A stretch of 64,000 bases of DNA from an uncultured Salinimicrobium sp. (GTDB lineage: Bacteria; Bacteroidota; Bacteroidia; Flavobacteriales; Flavobacteriaceae). The translations under genes and the position numbers were made by a program. The stretch is taken from assembly GCA_946887075.1 (NCBI GenBank), contig CAMPKA010000018.1:1-64000 (forward strand). The letters run 5' to 3'. Under the pieces are notes generated by a model. It was not told the origin of the DNA, did no database searches, and was given only the letters and a program-made list of their open reading frames with translations. Below, in pieces: positions 54,316 to 62,892 of this stretch. Positions within the stretch are counted from its first letter, which is position 1. Every line of letters starts with the position of its first letter.

Positions 54316-55338
54316 ATGAAGACGAGAATCACCTTGAAAGAACTTGCGAAACTGCTCAATGTTTCCGTCTCAACCGTTTCCAAAGCCCTTAACGATAGTC
54401 CAGAGATCAGTCCCCGGACGATAGAGCGCGTAAAGGAGCTGGCCGCCCTGCATAAGTACCGCCCGAACCCGACTGCGGTCAATCTGAAAAGCAGTAAGAG
54501 TGGTACGGTAGGGGTGATCATCCCGAATATTTCCAATACTTTCTTTGCCAATGTCCTCATGGGGATTGAGGCTGAAGCTCAGCGCCAGGGTCTGCAGGTA
54601 GTGACCTACATTTCCAACGAATCGCTGGACCGGGAGAAACAGATCGCTGAAATGTTGACATCAGGGTATGTTGATGGCGTTCTCATTGCAGTTGCGGAAG
54701 AGACTCAGAGAAAAAAGGATTTCAGTCACCTGGAGAACATCCTGCAGTACGGGATCCCTATGGTGCAATACGACAGGATCGATATAGATCTGCCCACCGA
54801 TAAAGTTGGTATAGATGACCATAAGGTTTTCTATGAAGCTACCAAGTTCCTGCAGGGCATCGGGAAAAACCGGATCGGGATCACCACATCCATTCATCAT
54901 ATGGGAGTTGGAAAAATGCGTATCAGCGGCTACCAGGATGCTCTTAAGCCAAACCAGGAAATTCTGCTTGCCAATTCCGCCAATATGGAGAGTCTGAAGG
55001 AAAAAACGATCAGACTTCTTACCGAAGATAAGATAGATGCCGTGTTATGTAGCGATTTCCACAGCACGATGATGACCTACAGGCTAGCCTTTGAGAACGG
55101 AATCCGAATCCCGGCGGATCTCAACCTGATCGGATTCATCGGAGGAGACCTCGCAAAATATCTCACCCCTTCACTGAGTTATGTCGATCAGTATCCGGAG
55201 GAAATCGGGGGTTCTGCAATGGAACTTCTCGTAGACCGCATCAGCGGAAAAAGCAAAAAAGGTACGGTCAAAAAAATCGTAGAAACCTCGCTGATCCACC
55301 TGGAATCGACTGCAAGGGTGGGGGCAGATCATCTTTAA
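54316..55338 (+). CDS. LacI-family transcriptional regulator
   Basis: Repressor or activator of 340 residues. The N-terminal helix-turn-helix (ITLKELAKLLNVSVSTVSKALNDSPEIS) is followed by the hinge (RPNPTAVNLKSSKSGTVGVIIP) and a periplasmic-binding-protein-like sugar domain (GVLIAVAEET, DHKVFYEATKFL, VLCSDFHSTMMTY). Ligand unknown. It lies directly upstream of the polysaccharide locus on the same strand, 72 nt from the epimerase gene, so local control of that locus is possible but unproven; LacI regulators of Bacteroidota usually sit beside sugar-utilisation genes instead. Confidence 0.93.
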   Translation: MKTRITLKELAKLLNVSVSTVSKALNDSPEISPRTIERVKELAALHKYRPNPTAVNLKSSKSGTVGVIIPNISNTFFANVLMGIEAEAQRQGLQVVTYISNESLDREKQIAEMLTSGYVDGVLIAVAEETQRKKDFSHLENILQYGIPMVQYDRIDIDLPTDKVGIDDHKVFYEATKFLQGIGKNRIGITTSIHHMGVGKMRISGYQDALKPNQEILLANSANMESLKEKTIRLLTEDKIDAVLCSDFHSTMMTYRLAFENGIRIPADLNLIGFIGGDLAKYLTPSLSYVDQYPEEIGGSAMELLVDRISGKSKKGTVKKIVETSLIHLESTARVGADHL

Positions 55339-55410
55339 GACTAAATTAGTAAATACCTCCCCCGGAAATTTTATCTTTGGCACGTTAAAAAAATTCCTAA
55401 AGAATCATTA

Positions 55411-56406
55411 ATGCAAGATAATTCCTTCCGATCACTCGGATCTGCCAAGGTATTGGTTACCGGAGGAGCGGGTTTCATCGGCTCCAATCTATGTGAAAAA
55501 CTACTGGAGTTGGGTGCCGCCGTAATATGCCTGGACAACTTTTCCACTGGTAAAAGAGAAAACCTGTCAGCTTTTGAGGATCATGATCGTTTTACACTCT
55601 TTGAAGGGGACATCCGGAATCTGGACGATTGCAAAGAGGCGGTTGCCGGGGTAGACTTTGTTCTTCATCAGGCCGCATTGGGTTCAGTTCCACGCTCTAT
55701 TAATGATCCCATTACCAGTAATGAGGTCAATGTTACAGGTTTTCTCAACATGCTTGTTGCCTCCAAGGACGCAGGAGTAAAGAGATTTGTCTATGCTGCG
55801 AGTTCATCAACCTATGGAGATTCAGAATCGCTTCCCAAGGTAGAGGACAAAATAGGAAAGCCCCTTTCCCCCTATGCGATCACCAAGTATGTCAATGAAT
55901 TATATGCCGATATTTTTCATCAAACCTATGGAATCGATACGATAGGATTGCGCTATTTCAATGTGTTCGGCAGAAGACAGGATCCTAATGGAGCTTACGC
56001 TGCCGTTATTCCTAAATTTGTGATGCAGTTCATGAAGCACGAAAGCCCGGTAATCAATGGAGATGGTACCTATTCCCGGGATTTTACCTACATTGACAAT
56101 GTGGTGCAGATGAACCTTCGCTGTCTGGCTACAGAGAACAAGGAGGCATTAAACCAGGTATACAATACTGCAGTCGGAGACAGAACCAATCTTAAAGAAC
56201 TAACAGCCTTATTGAAGCAATATCTTTCCAAATACGATCCTGCCATTTCTGAGGTCAAAGTCAAACATGGCCCCAACAGGGCAGGGGACATACCCCATTC
56301 CCTGGCATCAGTCGAAAAGGCAAGGGAACTGCTAGGATATCAGCCTACCCATACCATAGAGGATGGCTTACAACAGGCAGTCGAATGGTACTGGCACAAT
56401 CTATAA
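55411..56406 (+). CDS. UDP-GlcNAc 4-epimerase-type SDR (WbpP/TviC-like)
   Basis: Extended short-chain dehydrogenase of 331 residues. NAD motif [12 protein letters not shown] near the N-terminus, then [19 protein letters not shown] and the catalytic PYAITKY (Y155, K159). The SSSTYGD and KPLSPYA segments are those of the WbpP/TviC/Gne group, which interconverts UDP-GlcNAc and UDP-GalNAc (or their uronic acids). The next gene encodes a matching dehydrogenase, so the pair probably makes UDP-GalNAcA for a surface polysaccharide. Confidence 0.9.
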   Translation: MQDNSFRSLGSAKVLVTGGAGFIGSNLCEKLLELGAAVICLDNFSTGKRENLSAFEDHDRFTLFEGDIRNLDDCKEAVAGVDFVLHQAALGSVPRSINDPITSNEVNVTGFLNMLVASKDAGVKRFVYAASSSTYGDSESLPKVEDKIGKPLSPYAITKYVNELYADIFHQTYGIDTIGLRYFNVFGRRQDPNGAYAAVIPKFVMQFMKHESPVINGDGTYSRDFTYIDNVVQMNLRCLATENKEALNQVYNTAVGDRTNLKELTALLKQYLSKYDPAISEVKVKHGPNRAGDIPHSLASVEKARELLGYQPTHTIEDGLQQAVEWYWHNL

Positions 56407-56413
56407 ATCAGTC

Positions 56414-57694
56414 ATGGAAAATAAAAGAATAGCAGTAATAGGTCTTGGATATGTGGGGCTTCCCCTGGCCAGGCTTTTTGCTACCAAGTATCCCGTTGTG
56501 GGTTTCGATATCAATAAAAAACGGGTAGCGGAACTCCGCCAGGGAAAGGACAATACCCTGGAGGTGGAGGACGATGTTCTCCAAAGCGTCCTGAAGTCGG
56601 AAAGCGACAGCCGAAATGGGCTGTACTGCTCTGCGGAAATTCAGGACATCAGGGACTGTAATTACTATATCATTACGGTTCCAACGCCTGTGGACAAAAA
56701 TAACAGACCCGACCTGACTCCGCTGTACAAAAGCAGCGAGACAGTGGGGAAAGTCCTGAAGAAGGGGGATATTGTCATCTATGAATCCACCGTCTATCCA
56801 GGAGTGACAGAAGAGGAATGTGTGCCTGTGCTGGAGCGCACCAGTGGCCTGGTCTTCAACAAGGATTTCTATGTAGGGTATTCTCCCGAAAGGATCAATC
56901 CTGGAGACAAGGAACACACGGTAGAAAAAATCTTAAAAGTAACAGCAGGTTCCACACCTGAAACCGGGAAGCAGGTGGATGAGCTTTATGCATCAGTGAT
57001 AACAGCAGGGACGCATCTGGCTCCCACCATAAAAGTCGCTGAAGCTGCGAAGGTTATTGAAAATTCCCAGAGAGACATCAATATTGCCTTTGTCAATGAA
57101 CTGGCTAAGATCTTCAACATGATGAATATCGATACCCAGGACGTTCTGGAAGCTGCGGGAACAAAATGGAACTTTCTACCCTTTAAACCCGGACTGGTAG
57201 GAGGACACTGTATCGGGGTGGACCCTTATTATCTCGCTCAGAAGGCGCAGGAAATCGGATATCACCCTGAGATCATCCTTGCAGGAAGGAGAATGAACGA
57301 CAGCATGGGACAGTATGTGGCCTCTGAAGTGGTTAAACTCATGTTGCAGAATGATCAGAAGGTCAAAGGGGCTAACATTCTGGTACTCGGTATAACCTTT
57401 AAAGAAAACTGTCCGGATGTACGGAATACCAAAGTGGTCGATGTCATCAGGAATCTTAAGGAATATGGCACGAATGTCACAGTATATGATCCCCTGGCTG
57501 ATCCTGAAGAAGTGCACCATGAATACGGGCTGGATACCACCAGGGAACTTCCCTCCGGAAAATTTGAGGCAGTAGTGTTGACCGTTGCCCACCAGGAATT
57601 TCTAAATCTGGATCTTGATTCGCTGAAAAATGGCCAGACCGTGATCTATGACGTAAAGGGCGTACTTGGGGAGCGGTCCCACAAAAAACTTTGA
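56414..57694 (+). CDS. UDP-N-acetylhexosamine 6-dehydrogenase (WbpO/TviB-like)
   Basis: NAD-dependent nucleotide-sugar dehydrogenase of 426 residues. Rossmann motif IAVIGLGYVGLPLARLFATKYPVVGFD, YSPERINPGDKEH, and the active-site Cys in GGHCIGVDPYYLAQKA identify the TviB/WbpO branch acting on UDP-GlcNAc or UDP-GalNAc. I start at ATG 56414, 7 nt after the epimerase stop; the longer frame overlaps the epimerase gene. Works with the epimerase to give N-acetyl-galactosaminuronic acid precursors. Confidence 0.92.
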   Translation: MENKRIAVIGLGYVGLPLARLFATKYPVVGFDINKKRVAELRQGKDNTLEVEDDVLQSVLKSESDSRNGLYCSAEIQDIRDCNYYIITVPTPVDKNNRPDLTPLYKSSETVGKVLKKGDIVIYESTVYPGVTEEECVPVLERTSGLVFNKDFYVGYSPERINPGDKEHTVEKILKVTAGSTPETGKQVDELYASVITAGTHLAPTIKVAEAAKVIENSQRDINIAFVNELAKIFNMMNIDTQDVLEAAGTKWNFLPFKPGLVGGHCIGVDPYYLAQKAQEIGYHPEIILAGRRMNDSMGQYVASEVVKLMLQNDQKVKGANILVLGITFKENCPDVRNTKVVDVIRNLKEYGTNVTVYDPLADPEEVHHEYGLDTTRELPSGKFEAVVLTVAHQEFLNLDLDSLKNGQTVIYDVKGVLGERSHKKL

Positions 57695-57732
57695 TAACAC
57701 TAGCAGCCAGACTGCAATGGAATGAGTAAACT

Positions 57733-59127
57733 ATGAAAATTCAAAATATTTGCTGCATCGGAGCCGGATACGTCGGAGGGCCCACCATGGCTGTCATCGC
57801 GCAGAAATGCCCCAGTGTAAAGGTCACCGTTGTGGACATCAATGAGAAAAGGATCAACCAATGGAATGACCCCGATGTGGAGAAGATACCGGTATATGAA
57901 CCGGGATTATCCGAAATCGTAAAGGAAGCCAGGGGAAGGAACCTTTTTTTCTCCACTGATGTAGATAAAGCCATCGATGAGGCAGATATGATCTTTATAT
58001 CCGTCAACACGCCCACAAAGACCTACGGTATCGGAAAAGGAATGGCTGCGGATCTGAGATGGATCGAGTTATGCGCCAGACAAATAGCCGAAGTCGCAAA
58101 GAACGACAAGATCGTTATTGAAAAATCCACCTTACCTGTGCGAACGGCCGCTGCCCTTCGGGACATTCTTGACAGTGTCGGAAATGGTGTCAAATACCAG
58201 ATCCTTTCCAATCCAGAGTTCTTGGCAGAAGGGACGGCAGTCTCGGACCTAAGAAATCCGGACCGGGTCCTAATCGGAGGAGATATTGAGACGGAAGAGG
58301 GAAGGGAAGCCATGGACGCACTGGTGAATATTTATGCTTCATGGGTGCCAAGGGAGAAGATCCTGACCACCAATGTATGGTCGTCGGAATTGTCGAAACT
58401 GACCGCAAACGCCTTTCTTGCCCAACGGGTCTCTTCCATAAATGCGATTTCGGAATTATGCGAAAAAACAGGTGCGGATGTCAATGAGGTAGCCAAGGCT
58501 GTAGGGATGGACAGTAGAGTGGGCCCAAAATTCCTAAAGGCTTCCGTAGGTTTCGGAGGTTCCTGTTTTCAGAAGGATATCCTCAACCTGGTCTACATCG
58601 CCAGGACCTTTGGGCTTCAGGAGGTTGCGGATTATTGGGAGCAGGTGATCAAGATGAATGATCACCAGAAGGAAAGGTTTGCGGCCAATATGGTCAGGAA
58701 AATGTACAATACCGTGGCGGGTAAAAAAATAGCAATGCTGGGCTGGGCCTTCAAAAAGGATACCAATGATACCCGGGAATCTGCCGCGATTTATGTCGCC
58801 GATTATCTGCTCAACGAACAGGCCGAGATTGTTGTTTATGATCCAAAGGTGACAGAAGAACAGATATATTCTGACCTGGAATACCTGGGCAGCAGGAGCG
58901 GGGATGCCAACAGGCAAGCCGTGACCGTAGTGGATTCTGCCATGGAAGCCTGCGAGGATGCCCATGCGATTGCGGTGATGACAGAATGGGATGAATTTAA
59001 AGAATTGGACTGGAAAAGGATTTACGACCAGATGCTCAAACCTGCTTTTCTCTTTGATGGACGGCGGTTGCTGGAGCCCAAAACAAAAAGAGAGATCGGT
59101 TTCGAATTTTACGCGATAGGAAATTAA
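57733..59127 (+). CDS. ugd: UDP-glucose 6-dehydrogenase, animal-type
   Basis: UDP-glucose dehydrogenase of 464 residues making UDP-glucuronate. The NAD site is [17 protein letters not shown], and the catalytic Cys is in [18 protein letters not shown]. Long stretches such as [25 protein letters not shown] and [12 protein letters not shown] are nearly those of animal UGDH, and the length (about 460) also fits that group instead of the 390-residue bacterial form. This subtype is known from some bacteria. It provides glucuronic acid or, after decarboxylation, xylose for the polysaccharide. Confidence 0.95.
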   Translation: MKIQNICCIGAGYVGGPTMAVIAQKCPSVKVTVVDINEKRINQWNDPDVEKIPVYEPGLSEIVKEARGRNLFFSTDVDKAIDEADMIFISVNTPTKTYGIGKGMAADLRWIELCARQIAEVAKNDKIVIEKSTLPVRTAAALRDILDSVGNGVKYQILSNPEFLAEGTAVSDLRNPDRVLIGGDIETEEGREAMDALVNIYASWVPREKILTTNVWSSELSKLTANAFLAQRVSSINAISELCEKTGADVNEVAKAVGMDSRVGPKFLKASVGFGGSCFQKDILNLVYIARTFGLQEVADYWEQVIKMNDHQKERFAANMVRKMYNTVAGKKIAMLGWAFKKDTNDTRESAAIYVADYLLNEQAEIVVYDPKVTEEQIYSDLEYLGSRSGDANRQAVTVVDSAMEACEDAHAIAVMTEWDEFKELDWKRIYDQMLKPAFLFDGRRLLEPKTKREIGFEFYAIGN

Positions 59128-59140
59128 GGAAGGGCGTTCC

Positions 59141-60127
59141 TTAGCTGAAAAATCGTCTAATCTTTCCTAAATAGGTTCCCCGTTTTCCAAATTTTTGTTG
59201 AAGGGTTCTTTCGTAATTAGAAGCGTTCCCATATTTGGGTCTTCTCCTGGCGGAAAGGTTGTCTTGATCCAAAATACGCTTCAAGAAATCCTGAAACCTG
59301 CTCTGCCTCAGGTGCTGGGGCAATTCATTATGTCGGAATGGGGGTTGATTCAGGATGGAAAGATAAAGTTCTGGATCAGTGTCAATTTGGATTATTTTCT
59401 CGACTACCTGATCCAAACTGGAGAAATCGTGGCAGTTGATGAAAGCCTCCGGGTTGAAATCACGGCTGATTTCCGGATTTCCCCAGTAAATGGGAATAGT
59501 TCCGGTAATAAAAGCATGCATGATCTTTTCTGTGGTATAACCTGGAGAAGATGAGTTTTCGAATGCTATGCTAAACTTGCATTTCCTCTGAAAATCCAAT
59601 TTCGAATACATCCAGTCGTCTTTGAATCTGTCGCCTATTAATTCCCTGGAATTTTTTAGATGTCTTCCAGGAGACTGAACGGTTTTGTAGCGGGAAAGAA
59701 GATGGAAAAACCTGTCTCGGATAGGATCTGCTTCGGAGTTGGAGTAGATGAAATTGCAGAAGTATGCTTTGTGATCAAGATCTTCTGGTCCAAAGGATTT
59801 GGGTCTCACCAATTCCTCCAATTGATCTTCCATCAATGCAAAGTTTGGATATCTGAGATAACGATCACCAAAATCGAAAAAATGAAATCCGATGGCATAA
59901 TCACAAAGATTAAAGTCCGGGACCAGATTTTCTCCTGTGTAAAATATCCTGACACAATCCGGATACTGAAGAAAATCCTGTCCGTAACATGAGAAAACGA
60001 GATATTCGGGGTCTTTCGAGTCGATCTCCAGGTCAAAAGACTGAGACAGAAGATTTGTCAGGTAATTATTATAAGGATCAAAGCCCCGATAAAAATCGGT
60101 ATACCAAATTTTGATCTTCTTTTTCAT
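59141..60127 (-). CDS. GT10-family alpha-1,3/4-fucosyltransferase
   Basis: Cytoplasmic-facing glycosyltransferase of 328 residues. The signature KFSIAFENSSSPGYTTEKIM followed by GTIPIYWGNPEI is the donor-binding block of GT10 alpha-1,3-fucosyltransferases (as in Helicobacter pylori FucT), which use GDP-fucose. No GDP-fucose synthesis genes are in the window. It is the only minus-strand gene in the locus and ends 13 nt from ugd, so it has its own promoter. I start at ATG 60127 (MKKKIKIWYTDFY), eight codons inside the open frame. Confidence 0.92.
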   Translation of the reverse strand: MKKKIKIWYTDFYRGFDPYNNYLTNLLSQSFDLEIDSKDPEYLVFSCYGQDFLQYPDCVRIFYTGENLVPDFNLCDYAIGFHFFDFGDRYLRYPNFALMEDQLEELVRPKSFGPEDLDHKAYFCNFIYSNSEADPIRDRFFHLLSRYKTVQSPGRHLKNSRELIGDRFKDDWMYSKLDFQRKCKFSIAFENSSSPGYTTEKIMHAFITGTIPIYWGNPEISRDFNPEAFINCHDFSSLDQVVEKIIQIDTDPELYLSILNQPPFRHNELPQHLRQSRFQDFLKRILDQDNLSARRRPKYGNASNYERTLQQKFGKRGTYLGKIRRFFS

Positions 60128-60268
60128 GAAGTAGGCTGTGAATTTAACCAAAACTACTTATTTCCTCAATGTCCAGGGTTGCTTTGCCAGCATTTATTCC
60201 AGTCGGGAGAATTTTTGATACTTTCGTAAAATGGTTCCACTAGTAAAACACGAGGGCGGGAAAACTTC

Positions 60269-61705
60269 ATGTCTTTAAAGAAAAAAGCCGTAGTAGGACT
60301 CGTCTGGACTTACACTCAGCAGTTCGGCAATCAGATCATTGGCTTTATCGTCTCCCTGGTTCTGGCCAGGGTCCTTCTTCCAGAGGAATTCGGATTAGTG
60401 GGAATGGTTGCAGTAGTCATTGCGATTGCCAACGCCTTAGTCGAGGGTGGTCTTACAAAATCTTTGATCAGGTGCACGAATTGTGACGACCGGGATTTTT
60501 CTACAGTCTTTTTTTTCAATCTCGGAGCGAGCCTTTTAATTTATCTGGGAATATTTTTCATAGCCCCTCTGGTTGCCGATTTTTACGATAGGGAGATATT
60601 GACACCGATTATTCGGATTTATAGTCTTACGGTCATAACTGGGTCTCTGTCTGCTGTACAACTGGCCCGGCTGACCCGCAATATGAATTTTAAAAAACAG
60701 GCTTTTATAGCGATTCCCGCATCTGTTGCGGGGGGAGCGGTCGGAATATGGATGGCATATCATCAATATGGGGTGTGGAGCCTTGTTTGGAGCAGTATTA
60801 TTACATCGCTACTTAGTACAATACTTTTCTGGTTCTCTTCCTCCTGGCGTCCCACGCTGACTTTCGATAGATCCAGGTTCAAAAAACATTTTAATTACGG
60901 TTATAAATTAACCCTTTCGGATCTGTTGAACCGACTCTTCAATAACCTGTACTTAATTGTCATCGGAAAATACTTTTCCGCTGCACAGGTAGGATTTTAC
61001 ACCCGCGCCGAGACGATGAAACAGCTGCCGGTAAATAATATTACAAATGCCCTGAACAAGGTGACATTCCCTCTTTTTGTTTCGGTACAGGATGATCTGG
61101 AAAGACTTAGGAGCATTTATAAGAGATTGATGCTGATGGTGGTATTCATAGTAACTCCAGTACTTGTTTTATTGGGCGTTCTTGCTGAGCCCACTTTTAT
61201 TTTTCTCTTTACTGAGAAGTGGTTACCTGCGGTACCTTATTTCCAGATACTGTGTGTGACGGGAATTCTTTACCCTCTTCATTCCTATAACCTCACCATT
61301 CTCAATGTAAAAGGAAGAAGCGATTTATTTCTGAAGTTGGAGGTTATCAAAAAAATATTGATCATCCTCGCTGTTCTGATAACTTTACCTTTCGGGATTA
61401 TTGCTTTACTGTATGGTCAGGTGATCGTTTCGATCATTGCTTTTTTTATTAATGCCCATTTCACCAATGAGTTCATAACCTATTCTGGTTGGCGACAGTT
61501 AAAAGACATTATTCCCATTTTCTTAATTTCCATCGTATCTGGAGCTGCTGTAATCTCGGTTGATTTTTACCTTGAGAGCAATTTCTCTAATTTCAGCAGG
61601 TTATTGACCGGGGCATGTTTGGGTTCAATTGTGTACCTTTTCCTCGCTTATTTATTCAACTTTAGTAGCCTTTCTCAAGTATTTGAACTTATTCGCCGGA
61701 AATGA
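60269..61705 (+). CDS. Wzx-type polysaccharide flippase (MOP superfamily)
   Basis: Inner-membrane protein of 478 residues with 12-14 hydrophobic helices, opening MSLKKKAVVGLVWTYTQQFGNQIIGFIVSLVLARVLLPEEFGLVGM, the usual start of WzxC/AmsL-like oligosaccharide flippases. The conserved FYTRAETMKQLPVNNI loop is present. It should translocate undecaprenol-linked repeat units or exopolysaccharide precursors. The stop overlaps the aminotransferase ATG (ATGA at 61702-61705). Base composition is clearly lower in G+C than the core genes, as usual for such loci. Confidence 0.93.
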   Translation: MSLKKKAVVGLVWTYTQQFGNQIIGFIVSLVLARVLLPEEFGLVGMVAVVIAIANALVEGGLTKSLIRCTNCDDRDFSTVFFFNLGASLLIYLGIFFIAPLVADFYDREILTPIIRIYSLTVITGSLSAVQLARLTRNMNFKKQAFIAIPASVAGGAVGIWMAYHQYGVWSLVWSSIITSLLSTILFWFSSSWRPTLTFDRSRFKKHFNYGYKLTLSDLLNRLFNNLYLIVIGKYFSAAQVGFYTRAETMKQLPVNNITNALNKVTFPLFVSVQDDLERLRSIYKRLMLMVVFIVTPVLVLLGVLAEPTFIFLFTEKWLPAVPYFQILCVTGILYPLHSYNLTILNVKGRSDLFLKLEVIKKILIILAVLITLPFGIIALLYGQVIVSIIAFFINAHFTNEFITYSGWRQLKDIIPIFLISIVSGAAVISVDFYLESNFSNFSRLLTGACLGSIVYLFLAYLFNFSSLSQVFELIRRK

Positions 61706-62781
61706 TAAATGTAACGAAGACTTTTTTACCTCCTTTGCAGGATTACCAGAAGTATCTCCAAGAAATCTGGTCCAGTAATCAGGTTGCAAACGGAGGGCAA
61801 TTATGGTTTCAACTGCAAGCGAAGCTGAAAGACTATTTGGGCTCTCCGGATTTAATTTTAACTACCAACGGTACCTTGCCCCTGCAAATCGCGCTTAAAT
61901 GCCTTGCAGGTAAGGGGGAAGTCATTACTACTCCCTTTAGTTATGTTGCCACTACGGCTGCCATTGTTTGGGAAAACTGTACTCCGGTTTTCGTCGATAT
62001 ACATCCAGAATTTTGGACTATAGATGAAACTAAGATCGAAGCAGCCATTACAGAAAGAACCACAGCTATTTTAGCCACTCATGTATTCGGGAACCCCTGT
62101 GAGGTGGAAGAAATCGCACGCATTGCCGATAAATACAATCTTAAAGTTATATATGATGCTGCACACTGCTTTGGGGTGAAGTACAAAGGGAAATCCATCT
62201 TCCATTATGGCCATGTCAGTACCTGTAGCTTTCATGCTACTAAAATATTCCATACCGGGGAAGGTGGTGCTATGTTTTGCAAAGACCCGGGCCTTTTTGA
62301 ACAACTTTTCTACAGTCATAATTTCGGTCACAGTAGTGCGACTTCTTTTTCTGGATTAGGAATAAATGCCAAGATGAGCGAATTACAGGCTGGGATGGGT
62401 CTTGCTGTTTTGCCATACATCGATGAACTTATCCAAAAAAGAAGGATACTTTTTGAAGTTTATATGGACAGCCTTAAAGGTTCAGCAGTATCCCTTATAA
62501 AACTTCGTGAGGAGACATTATGGAATTTCGGATATTTTCCTGTTTTGTTTGATTCCCAATCCAAATTGCTTCAAGTCCAAAACCACCTCCAACAAAATTC
62601 TGTTATTCCAAGGAGATACTTCTATCCCGCCTTAAATGCATTGGATTTTGTTAGGGGAGGTAATTTCCCCATAGCAGAGAATGTGTCAGACCGTATTTTA
62701 TGTTTACCACTCCACCATGACCTCGACCGTGAAACAGTGAGAAGAATCTGTTCCCTGATCAAAAGTGTGTTCTCGAAATGA
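61702..62781 (+). CDS. DegT/DnrJ/EryC1/StrS-family sugar aminotransferase
   Basis: PLP-dependent nucleotide-sugar aminotransferase of 359 residues. It has TTNGTLPLQIALKCL, TTPFSYVATTAAIVWENCTPVFVDI, YDAAHCFGVKYKGK, and the PLP lysine K181 in SFHATKIFHTGEGGAM. It puts an amino group on a keto-sugar (4-keto or 3-keto dTDP/UDP-hexose); which keto-sugar is not evident, because the matching dehydratase is not in the window. Translationally coupled to the flippase. Confidence 0.93.
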   Translation: MINVTKTFLPPLQDYQKYLQEIWSSNQVANGGQLWFQLQAKLKDYLGSPDLILTTNGTLPLQIALKCLAGKGEVITTPFSYVATTAAIVWENCTPVFVDIHPEFWTIDETKIEAAITERTTAILATHVFGNPCEVEEIARIADKYNLKVIYDAAHCFGVKYKGKSIFHYGHVSTCSFHATKIFHTGEGGAMFCKDPGLFEQLFYSHNFGHSSATSFSGLGINAKMSELQAGMGLAVLPYIDELIQKRRILFEVYMDSLKGSAVSLIKLREETLWNFGYFPVLFDSQSKLLQVQNHLQQNSVIPRRYFYPALNALDFVRGGNFPIAENVSDRILCLPLHHDLDRETVRRICSLIKSVFSK

Positions 62782-62892
62782 TGATTATTATTCAAAATTT
62801 CTTCCGTTGATCACAGTTTTAAAAAAGGTTTACTTATTAATTGTAAGTCCACCTGTTTCAGTTTTAGACAGGGCCAATTCTCTCGATTCCAT

